This document shows, in pieces, positions 1-5,772 of a DNA stretch of 7,954 nucleotides. Made by a program: the position numbers and the translations under genes. The stretch comes from Bacteroidales bacterium Bact_23. Lineage in GTDB: Bacteria > Bacteroidota > Bacteroidia > Bacteroidales > Lentimicrobiaceae. How positions within the stretch are numbered: position 1 is the first letter of the stretch; every line of letters begins with the position of its first letter. The DNA lies in the NCBI GenBank assembly GCA_001603685.1, contig LUZO01000366.1, forward strand, positions 1 through 7,954, read 5' to 3'. The notes under the pieces were generated by a model. The model was not told where the DNA came from. It searched no databases and saw only the letters and a list, made by a program, of their open reading frames with translations.

Positions 1-40
1 TTTAAGAGATAAGAGACTTTCTTCGTTTCAAAGAAATCCC

Positions 41-48
41 TATATTTA
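41..48 (+). promoter_or_regulatory. Possible Bacteroidota -7 box upstream of the lipoprotein gene
   Basis: TATATTTA differs from the Bacteroidota -7 consensus TAnnTTTG only in the last base. Transcription would begin near base 54, giving a leader of about 64 bases to the ATG at 118, or about 28 to the GTG at 82. I see no convincing -33 element. The surrounding bases are AT-rich, so a chance match is quite possible. Confidence 0.25.
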
Positions 49-117
49 TAGAAAATATTCCTTTGGGAATCAGACCATTCAGTGAATGAAATTTACCACC
101 AAAAACCGGGAAACGAT

Positions 118-723
118 ATGAAAACCACATTCAGAATCAATGCATTATACCGGATCACCGGGATTGGTCTGGTTTGCTTAATGTTATCGGGTTGCTCCAC
201 CTACAACAGAATCTATTCGGAAAACGACATTGTCTATTCCACAAAACGGTATGAGCTTAAATACAGCTACCGCGACCTGAACCGCAGATCGCCTTTGCAA
301 TTCTTTACCCAGTCAATCGTCAAGGAGATTGACCGGAATAACGAGGTATCCTACCGTGCCTATGATGCCTTGTTTCTGAGCAGTTCCAGCTTCAGGATTG
401 AGGAGAAGGCAATCCTGATTATTGACGATAAGCCATTCCCGATGGTAATTGATAAAATGGAGTTTGAAAACACCAAATCCATCTCTGAAAATACTGCCAG
501 CATTCAGACGGTGGATTCAACAACCGTTTCGGTGGTTACAGGATTCACCGAAAGTTACCGTAAAATTACCCGGTTCAGCTACAAAATTCCGGTTTCAACC
601 GCTATGGAGATCAGAAAGGCCGACCGGCTTTCAATCCGGTACTACGCCGGCCCGAGTATGATTACCATAAAACCCAGAAAAAGGAGTTTTAACAAAATAA
701 AGGAACTGATTGACCGCAGATAG
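118..723 (+). CDS. Small lipoprotein of unknown function
   Basis: This encodes a protein of 201 residues that I do not recognise. It begins with a lipoprotein signal: positive residues (K2, R6, R12), a hydrophobic stretch around residues 13-24, and a lipobox LSGC at residues 23-26. Cleavage before Cys26 would leave a lipid-anchored protein on the periplasmic side of the inner membrane or in the outer membrane. I chose ATG 118 because it places the signal peptide at the very N-terminus; a GTG at 82 in the same frame would add 12 polar residues before it. The mature part is soluble-looking, with mixed alpha/beta character, no cysteines, no transmembrane segment and a basic C-terminus (KPRKRSFNKIKELIDRR). 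The next gene downstream is the unrelated toxin-antitoxin pair about 100 bases away, so the gene is probably transcribed alone or with something upstream of the window. The lipoprotein assignment is fairly sure; the role is unknown. Confidence 0.75.
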   Translation: MKTTFRINALYRITGIGLVCLMLSGCSTYNRIYSENDIVYSTKRYELKYSYRDLNRRSPLQFFTQSIVKEIDRNNEVSYRAYDALFLSSSSFRIEEKAILIIDDKPFPMVIDKMEFENTKSISENTASIQTVDSTTVSVVTGFTESYRKITRFSYKIPVSTAMEIRKADRLSIRYYAGPSMITIKPRKRSFNKIKELIDRR

Positions 724-798
724 GGCAGTTGTTTTGCCAAATGCACGAAATATGAAAATAAATCTACAAAATAATCTGGAGTATTAATAATAATTTTA

Positions 799-806
799 TA
801 CTTTTG
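799..806 (+). promoter_or_regulatory. Bacteroidota -7 promoter box for the toxin-antitoxin operon
   Basis: TACTTTTG matches the -7 consensus TAnnTTTG exactly. Transcription would start around base 812, so the leader before the inferred toxin start at 830 would be under 20 bases. The -33 region (about 770-780) shows no good TTG match. The position supports a real toxin start close to 830 rather than the TTG at 908, which would need a leader of nearly 100 bases. Confidence 0.55.
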
Positions 807-829
807 TATCCAAGTGAAGACAAGCTGCA

Positions 830-1129
830 ATCTACTTTATTGAAAAAACAACAGAATTTGATAAGTGGCTAAGAAAACAGAAAGACTTAAGAGCAAAAGC
901 AAAGATTTTGTTCAGAATTCAGAAATTAGAAACTGATGAACATTTTGGAGACTGTAAACCTGTTGGAGACGGAATCACGGAAATGCGAATTAATTACGCA
1001 AAAGGATACAGAATCTACTTCAAAGAAAAGGATGGTAGGATTATAATTCTGTTGGTTGGCGGAGAAAAATCCACTCAAGAAAAGGACATTAAAAAAGCAA
1101 AGAAAATTTGGAATGATTTAATTAAATAA
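830..1129 (+). CDS. HigB/RelE-like addiction-module toxin with no standard start codon
   Basis: The frame is open from base 818 (after a TGA at 815) to the TAA at 1127. Read from ATC at 830 it gives 99 residues starting IYFIEKTTEFDKWLRKQKD. This is the expected N-terminus of the RelE/ParE-superfamily 'addiction module killer' toxins, small ribosome-dependent mRNA endonucleases or related translation poisons. Family signatures run the whole length: ARAKILFRIQKLE-type helix, GDCKPVGDGITEMRI, GYRIYF, and a C-terminal GGEKSTQEKDIKKAKKIW. The body shows no stop or frameshift. There is no ATG or GTG in frame; the only in-frame TTG is at 908, which would remove about 26 residues including the first helix. 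ATC lies where ATG would be expected, suggesting an ATG-to-ATC change. The toxin precedes its antitoxin by 2 bases, the usual toxin-first order of higBA-type modules. Family: confident. Whether it is expressed: open. Confidence 0.75.
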   Translation: MYFIEKTTEFDKWLRKQKDLRAKAKILFRIQKLETDEHFGDCKPVGDGITEMRINYAKGYRIYFKEKDGRIIILLVGGEKSTQEKDIKKAKKIWNDLIK

Positions 1130-1131
1130 AA

Positions 1132-1416
1132 ATGGAAACTTCTAGATTTGACATAGCAGATTACCTGGATAGTGATGAAATGATTGCTGAATATCTTAAT
1201 GCAGCATTGGAAGATGGCGATGAAAAAGCGATAATTGCTGCAATCGGAAATGTTGCAAAAGCGATTGGCATGACCAAAATTGCTGAACAGACAGGGTTAA
1301 GCCGGCCCAGCTTATATAAAGCATTATCGGAGGGAGCAAAACCTCAATTTTCCACCATTCTTAAAGTATTAAGGGCAATTGGAGGAAATCTGCAAATAAA
1401 TACCCTTCCGGCTTAA
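1132..1416 (+). CDS. HigA-like helix-turn-helix antitoxin
   Basis: This 94-residue protein is the antidote partner of the toxin just upstream. It has the shape of the 'addiction module antidote' family: an N-terminal segment (ETSRFDIADYLDSDEMIAEY, about residues 2-21), an acidic alanine-rich helix (residues 22-45), then a Cro/C1-type helix-turn-helix at about residues 47-67 (MTKIAEQTGLSRPSLYKALS), ending in a helix with LKVLRAIGGNLQI. Such proteins bind and neutralise the toxin and repress the shared promoter through the HTH. The ATG lies 2 bases after the toxin's stop, so translation is probably coupled. The 7-base hairpin arms 1446-1452 and 1472-1478 may end the transcript. Both genes are AT-rich compared with serS next door, which fits acquisition by transfer. 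Unlike the toxin, this gene has a normal ATG and looks intact. Confidence 0.85.
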   Translation: METSRFDIADYLDSDEMIAEYLNAALEDGDEKAIIAAIGNVAKAIGMTKIAEQTGLSRPSLYKALSEGAKPQFSTILKVLRAIGGNLQINTLPA

Positions 1417-1445
1417 AATATTTCGCCGTGTAATTACAGCCTTTT

Positions 1446-1482
1446 ATCCAAATGATTGGCCGGATATTCCCTTTGGATTTTC
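1446..1482 (+). terminator. Possible weak terminator after the toxin-antitoxin operon
   Basis: ATCCAAA at 1446-1452 can pair with TTTGGAT at 1472-1478, which runs straight into TTTTC. The loop is 19 bases, so the hairpin is weak. A second ATCCAAA at 1488-1494 can pair with the same TTTGGAT across a 9-base loop, so two exclusive hairpins are possible. It lies about 30 bases after the antitoxin stop and before the serS promoter box. The remainder of the 211-base gap to serS shows nothing else I can name. Confidence 0.25.
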
Positions 1483-1598
1483 TAAACATCCAAAAAGGTT
1501 TATCTCCTTTATAAAATTAACTCTGAATGGCTTTCCTATGGTGAGTACAGACCTCAATCCTGAAGTAAATTGGCCATACCGGGCAAGCTGAATTTCCT

Positions 1599-1606
1599 TA
1601 CCTTTG
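1599..1606 (+). promoter_or_regulatory. Bacteroidota -7 promoter box for serS
   Basis: TACCTTTG is an exact match to TAnnTTTG, 21 bases before the serS ATG. Transcription would start near 1612, leaving a leader of only about 16 bases. A TTG lies at 1570-1572, but its spacing from the box is longer than usual for a -33 element. The closeness to the start codon is typical for short-leader genes in this phylum. Confidence 0.55.
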
Positions 1607-1627
1607 CACCCGACAAAATAAAAAATC

Positions 1628-2899
1628 ATGCTTGAACTGAACTATCTCCGCGAAAATGCTGCCGAAGTTACCGAACGGCTGGCAATCAAAAACATAGATG
1701 CCGAAAGCATTGTAAAACAGATTCTTGATATTGATATCCGCCGCCGCGAAGCACAGCACGAACTGGAAACCAATCAGGCCGAATCCAATGCGCTGGCAAA
1801 ACAGATCGGCGAGCTGTTTAAAGCCGGAAAAGCTGCTGAGGCAAATGCACTGAAGGAGCGCACCACCGAACTGAAAGCGCTGGCAAAGGCCCTGCAGGAG
1901 AAGTTCGATGGTCTGTTTGAAGAGCAGAACGCCCTGCTACTGCAGCTTCCGAATATGCCCCACCCCTCGGTGCCCCGCGGAAAAAGCGCCGAAGACAACG
2001 AGATTGTCCACAGCGAGGGAAGTATGCCTGAGCTTTACGACGGTGCGGTACCACACTGGGATCTGGCGGCAAAATACGATATCATCGATTTCGAGCTTGG
2101 CAACAAGGTTACCGGAGCCGGATTCCCGTTCTACAAAGGGCAGGGTGCCAGGCTGCAGCGTGCGCTGATCAACTTCTTCCTCGACAATGCCATCGCTGCC
2201 GGATACTACGAGATTCAGCCGCCGCTGGTAATCAACGAAGCATCGGGTTACGGAACCGGCCAGCTTCCCGACAAGGACGGCCAGATGTACTATTGCGAAA
2301 TTGACAAACTCTACCTGATTCCCACCGCCGAAGTGCCCGTTACCAACATCTACCGCGATGTGATTATGAAAAGCACCGACTTTCCGGTAAAAAATGTGGC
2401 CTACTCCAACTGCTTCCGCCGCGAGGCCGGCTCATACGGCAAGGATGTCCGCGGGCTGAACCGACTGCATCAGTTTGATAAGGTGGAGATCGTACAGATT
2501 CAGCATCCCGACAAATCATATGAAACACTGGAAGAGATGCGCGATTATGTGGCCGGATTGCTGCGCAAGCTGGAATTGCCGTTCAGAATCGTGAAACTGT
2601 GCGGCGGAGATATGAGCTTCACCTCGGCGCTTACCTACGACTTCGAAGTATGGTCGGCCGCCCAGCAGCGCTGGCTCGAGGTCAGCTCGGTTTCCAACTT
2701 CGAATCGTTTCAGGCAAACCGCATGAAGCTGAGATTCAAAGACGAGAACGGCAAAACCCGCCTCTGCCACACCCTTAACGGAAGCGCACTGGCGCTGCCG
2801 CGCATCGTGGCCGCGCTGCTCGAAAACAACCAGACAGCCGACGGCATCCGCATGCCCGCCGCACTGGCTGCCTACACCGGATTTGATTTTATCCGTTAA
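1628..2899 (+). CDS. serS: Seryl-tRNA synthetase
   Basis: This cytoplasmic class II aminoacyl-tRNA synthetase charges tRNA-Ser (and tRNA-Sec where present) with serine using ATP. Its 423 residues are normal for bacterial SerRS. The N-terminus (MLELNYLRENAAEVTERLA) leads into the two-helix antiparallel coiled-coil arm, about residues 28-105, that grips the long variable arm of tRNA-Ser. The catalytic domain follows: TAEVP at 233-237 (serine recognition loop), motif 2 beginning FRREAGSYG at 263, and motif 3 GSALALPR at 385-392 with the ATP-binding arginine. The GSALALPR form, instead of the GSGLAVGR of E. coli, is the one I associate with Bacteroidota and is not a defect. The ATG at 1628 is well supported by the conserved N-terminus and a promoter box just upstream. 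The gap of 92 bases to the TPR gene contains hairpins, so serS may be a separate transcript. Confidence 0.97.
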   Translation: MLELNYLRENAAEVTERLAIKNIDAESIVKQILDIDIRRREAQHELETNQAESNALAKQIGELFKAGKAAEANALKERTTELKALAKALQEKFDGLFEEQNALLLQLPNMPHPSVPRGKSAEDNEIVHSEGSMPELYDGAVPHWDLAAKYDIIDFELGNKVTGAGFPFYKGQGARLQRALINFFLDNAIAAGYYEIQPPLVINEASGYGTGQLPDKDGQMYYCEIDKLYLIPTAEVPVTNIYRDVIMKSTDFPVKNVAYSNCFRREAGSYGKDVRGLNRLHQFDKVEIVQIQHPDKSYETLEEMRDYVAGLLRKLELPFRIVKLCGGDMSFTSALTYDFEVWSAAQQRWLEVSSVSNFESFQANRMKLRFKDENGKTRLCHTLNGSALALPRIVAALLENNQTADGIRMPAALAAYTGFDFIR

Positions 2900-2905
2900 A
2901 TTGAT

Positions 2906-2927
2906 TTTTCCGGCGACTCCGGCAAAA
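2906..2927 (+). terminator. Hairpin after serS, possible terminator or attenuator
   Basis: TTTTCCGG at 2906-2913 pairs with CCGG and AAAA at 2919-2927 around loop CGACT, with one bulged C at 2923. This gives an 8-bp stem ending 7 bases after the serS stop codon. No T-run follows on the + strand, so it is not a textbook intrinsic terminator; it could protect the mRNA end or act as a partial terminator between serS and the TPR gene. Confidence 0.35.
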
Positions 2928-2956
2928 CATTTGCCCGCTTCCGCCGTTCTGATAAA

Positions 2957-2970
2957 AGCCCGTTTGGGCT
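2957..2970 (-). terminator. Short stem-loop, terminator-like on the - strand
   Basis: AGCCC at 2957-2961 pairs perfectly with GGGCT at 2966-2970 around the 4-base loop GTTT. Read on the - strand the stem is followed by TTTATC, resembling a small intrinsic terminator. No minus-strand gene ends here, so it would only stop antisense transcription coming from the TPR gene region. On the + strand it sits about 20 bases before the TPR start codon. Confidence 0.25.
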
Positions 2971-2991
2971 GAAAACCAATATTGCACCAAG

Positions 2992-4818
2992 ATGAAAAAG
3001 CTGTTTGTACTGTTATGTTTTGCCTTTGCCGGCCTGATTGGCTCGCCGGTACTGGCACAGGCAGTTACCGACGAGCAACTCGGTTTGATGTACTACAACA
3101 ACAGGGATTTCGAAAAAGCCGCCGCTCTGTTCGAACGCCTTTTCAACGATAAACCCACCCTTTTCAACTACACCTACCTGATTCAAAGCCTGCTGGAAAC
3201 CAATGACTTTGACCGGGCCGAAAAAATCGTAAAAAAGCAGGCAAAACTTAATCCCAACGACACCCGCTATACCGTTGACCAGGGATACCTGCTGCTGCGC
3301 ACCAATCAGGGCAATAAAGCCACAAAGATCTTTGAGCAGGCCATCAGGGATCTGCCCGCCGACCAGCGCCGCGTAGCCGAACTGGCGAGTGCGTTCATTT
3401 CGAGGCGCGAGAACGATTACGCCATCCGTACCTATCTGAAAGGCAGGCAACTGCTGTCGCCGCAATACACCTTCGGGCTCGAGCTGGCCAATCTGTACGA
3501 AACCTCAGGGAACTACGAAAAGATGTCGGATGAGTACATCGGGCTGCTCGAATCCAACCCCGAAATGCAGAACCAGGTGCAGGCCCGGCTCCAGAACTCG
3601 CTGAACAACGACCCGGAAGGGCTGAAATCGGAGGCTTTCAGGGTGGCGCTGCTGAAAAGGGTTCAGCGGAACCCCGATGATGAGATGTTTTCGGAGATGA
3701 TGCTCTGGCTCTCGATACAACTGAAAGACTTTGAAGCGGCACTGGTACAGGCCAAAGCCCTCGACCGCAGGCTGCAGGAAAACGGCAGCCGGGTGTTTTC
3801 GCTGGCAGCAATGAGCGTAAATAACGGAAACTTCAGAACCGGAGCCGAAGCCTACCAATATGTGATCGAGCGCTCCGATGATATGGGACTGGTGGTGCAG
3901 GCAAAGGTGGAACTGCTGAAAGCCGAATACGAACAACTGATCCGTACCTATCCGGTGAACCAAACCGAGCTGAAGAAACTGGAACAGCGCTACATCAAAA
4001 CCCTGGAGGAGGCCAACCGCAATCCGCTCTCCTTTCCGCTGATGCGCAATCTGGCCCATTTGCAGGCATTCTACCTCGACAATACCGACGGCGCCATTGA
4101 ACTCCTGGAAGAGCTGATCGGCCTGACCAACAACAACCGCCTGCTGCAGGCAGAGTGCAAACTCGAACTGGCCGACATTATGCTCTTCACCGGCGAACCG
4201 TGGGAAGCCACCCTGCTCTATTCGCAGGTGGACAAGATGTTCAAAAACGATCCCATCGGCCACGAAGCCCGTTTCAGGAATGCAAAGCTCTCCTTTTATA
4301 TCGGTGAGTTCGACTGGGCGAGGGCACAGCTCGATGTGCTGAAGGCCGCCACCTCGAAGCTGATTGCCAACGACGCAATGGCCTTGTCGCTGCTGATTAC
4401 CGACAACATTGATATGGACAGCTCAACCGTTCAACTGGCGGCCTATGCCAAAGCCGACCTGCTGCTCTACCGCAACCAGCCCGAAGCTGCGCTGGCCGTA
4501 ATCGACTCGCTGATAACCGAATGGCCTTACCATCTGATTATTGACGATGCGCTGATGAAAAAGGCGGAAATAAAAATGAAGCAGGGAAAATTTACCGAAG
4601 CTGAAACGCTCTACCAGCAGGTTATCAGCGAATATGGCGACGGTATTCAGGGTGATGACGCACAATACCGCCTCGGGCTGCTTTACGAAGAGCAGATGAA
4701 AGACAATGCCAAAGCCATGGCCGCCTATCAGGAACTGCTTGTAAACTATCCCGGCAGCGTTTTTACGGTGGAAGCCCGAAAGAGGTTCAGAATTCTCAGG
4801 GGCGATATGGCCAATTAA
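2992..4818 (+). CDS. Secreted tetratricopeptide-repeat protein
   Basis: This 608-residue protein has a clear Sec signal peptide (MKKLFVLLCFAFAGLIGSPVLAQA, cleavage probably after LA at about residue 22), so it acts in the periplasm. The rest is almost all helical repeats of TPR type. The first are near residues 28-110 (LGLMYYNNRDFEKAAALFERL, then units around NDFDRAEKIV and NQGNKATKIFEQAI). The last and best-formed are near 525-600 (KAEIKMKQGKFTEAETLYQQVI, then LGLLYEEQMKDNAKAMAAYQELL, ending YPGSVFTVEARKRFRILRGD). The C-terminal pair resembles the repeats of CpoB/YbgF and BamD-like proteins, which act as protein-protein scaffolds. No enzyme domain or lipobox is visible. It lies between serS and rsmA, with 36 bases to rsmA, so it probably shares a transcript with rsmA. 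The specific partner and function are unknown. ATG 2992 is chosen because it starts the signal peptide. Confidence 0.88.
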   Translation: MKKLFVLLCFAFAGLIGSPVLAQAVTDEQLGLMYYNNRDFEKAAALFERLFNDKPTLFNYTYLIQSLLETNDFDRAEKIVKKQAKLNPNDTRYTVDQGYLLLRTNQGNKATKIFEQAIRDLPADQRRVAELASAFISRRENDYAIRTYLKGRQLLSPQYTFGLELANLYETSGNYEKMSDEYIGLLESNPEMQNQVQARLQNSLNNDPEGLKSEAFRVALLKRVQRNPDDEMFSEMMLWLSIQLKDFEAALVQAKALDRRLQENGSRVFSLAAMSVNNGNFRTGAEAYQYVIERSDDMGLVVQAKVELLKAEYEQLIRTYPVNQTELKKLEQRYIKTLEEANRNPLSFPLMRNLAHLQAFYLDNTDGAIELLEELIGLTNNNRLLQAECKLELADIMLFTGEPWEATLLYSQVDKMFKNDPIGHEARFRNAKLSFYIGEFDWARAQLDVLKAATSKLIANDAMALSLLITDNIDMDSSTVQLAAYAKADLLLYRNQPEAALAVIDSLITEWPYHLIIDDALMKKAEIKMKQGKFTEAETLYQQVISEYGDGIQGDDAQYRLGLLYEEQMKDNAKAMAAYQELLVNYPGSVFTVEARKRFRILRGDMAN

Positions 4819-4854
4819 AGCGGGAAACGGAAAATTAAACACACAGCCTAACCA

Positions 4855-5628
4855 ATGGAACCCGTCAGGGCAAAAAAGCAACTTGGACAGCACTTTCTGA
4901 AAGATGAGAACATCGCCCGCAAAATTGTGGAGAGCCTCAGCCTGCCCTGCGATGCGCTGCTCGAAATCGGCCCGGGTACCGGCGTGCTGACCAAATACCT
5001 GCTGGAACTTCCTGTAAATCACTTCCTCGCCATTGATGTGGACCGCGACTCCATCCCCTACCTGAAAAATACCTTTCCCGAAGCTGCCGGCCGTTTCATT
5101 GAAGGCGATTTCCTGCGTATTCCGGTTGACACCCTTTTTGACGGCAATTTTTCCATCATCGGCAACTTCCCCTATAACATCTCCACCCAGATTCTTTTCA
5201 GGGTGCTGGAGTTCCGGAACCGGATTCCCGAAGTGGTAGGCATGTTTCAGAAAGAGGTGGCCGAGCGCATTGCCGCGCCTCCGGGCAGCAAAACCTATGG
5301 TATTATCAGCGTTTTGCTGCAGGCATGGTACGATATCGAATATCTGTTCACCGTCAGCGAGCATGTGTTTCAGCCGCCTCCAAAGGTAAAATCGGCGGTC
5401 ATCCGCCTTAAACGAAATCGGACTGACGCCCTGGGCTGCGACGAGAAACTCTTTATCAATGTGGTAAAAACCGCCTTCAACCAAAGGCGCAAAACCCTGA
5501 GAAACGGTCTGAAATCCTTCAGGTTTTTGCCCGGCGACGAACTGGAGCAGATGCTCACCCGCAGAGCCGAACAACTCAGTGTAGCCGATTTTGTATTTCT
5601 GACCAATCAGGTGGATCAGCCCGGTTGA
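4855..5628 (+). CDS. rsmA: 16S rRNA (adenine(1518)-N6/adenine(1519)-N6)-dimethyltransferase RsmA/KsgA
   Basis: This enzyme uses S-adenosylmethionine to dimethylate two adjacent adenosines in the 3' terminal hairpin of 16S rRNA, a late checkpoint in 30S subunit assembly. Its loss gives kasugamycin resistance in E. coli. At 257 residues it is of normal length. Visible motifs: KKQLGQHFLKD (residues 7-17), SAM-binding motif I LEIGPGTGVLT with GPGTG at 39-43, acidic D at the end of strand 2 (LAIDVD), catalytic motif IV NFPYNIS from residue 104 (NLPYNIS in E. coli), FQPPPKVKSAV from 172, and the RNA-binding region FNQRRKTLRNGL from 208. All key residues are present. The ATG at 4855 gives the usual short N-terminus. 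It follows the TPR gene by 36 bases, so co-transcription is likely. The flippase downstream has its own promoter box. Confidence 0.97.
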   Translation: MEPVRAKKQLGQHFLKDENIARKIVESLSLPCDALLEIGPGTGVLTKYLLELPVNHFLAIDVDRDSIPYLKNTFPEAAGRFIEGDFLRIPVDTLFDGNFSIIGNFPYNISTQILFRVLEFRNRIPEVVGMFQKEVAERIAAPPGSKTYGIISVLLQAWYDIEYLFTVSEHVFQPPPKVKSAVIRLKRNRTDALGCDEKLFINVVKTAFNQRRKTLRNGLKSFRFLPGDELEQMLTRRAEQLSVADFVFLTNQVDQPG

Positions 5629-5738
5629 ATGGCTTGGTGAAAACCTCCCATAACCATTTTTCTTACGGATCAATTTGTGCGTTCCCGAACTTTTCGATAA
5701 GATAACTGCCAAAAAACCGGCTTAAGGAAGCGATTCGC

Positions 5739-5746
5739 TATATTTG
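5739..5746 (+). promoter_or_regulatory. Bacteroidota -7 promoter box for the flippase gene
   Basis: TATATTTG matches TAnnTTTG exactly and is followed by CA, as often seen. Transcription would begin near 5752, leaving about 20 bases before the TTG start at 5773. I see no clear TTG-type -33 element in 5710-5722. The box's position helps fix the start of the flippase, because no ATG lies in frame between the box and TTG 5773. Confidence 0.6.
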
Positions 5747-5772
5747 CAGCCGTATTATTATCCGGCTACAGT

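Noticed and set aside
18..36. AT-rich stem TTTCTT/AAGAAA near the window start, as a terminator of an upstream gene
   Set aside because: Six weak base pairs with no T-run after it; no upstream gene end is visible to support it.
908..1129. TTG at 908 as the toxin start
   Set aside because: It would discard about 26 residues of conserved toxin N-terminus that are readable in frame, and would leave a leader of almost 100 bases after the promoter box.
1444..1629. A 61-codon - strand frame in the gap before serS
   Set aside because: No promoter, signal or recognisable domain, and it runs into the serS promoter and start; most likely a chance frame.
2516..3058. A 180-codon - strand frame over the serS end and the following gap
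   Set aside because: Most of it is antisense to conserved SerRS sequence including motif 3; its product is not protein-like, and no promoter box precedes it.
3505..4263. A 252-codon open frame on the - strand inside the TPR gene
   Set aside because: It is antisense to a well-supported gene, with a low-complexity FQ/LQ/VG-rich product and no recognisable motif.
4423..5712. A 429-codon open frame on the - strand across the end of the TPR gene and all of rsmA
   Set aside because: It lies opposite two convincing genes, has a composition rich in F, G, H and Q typical of reverse-frame reading, and shows no domain or signal. It is a shadow of + strand codon bias.
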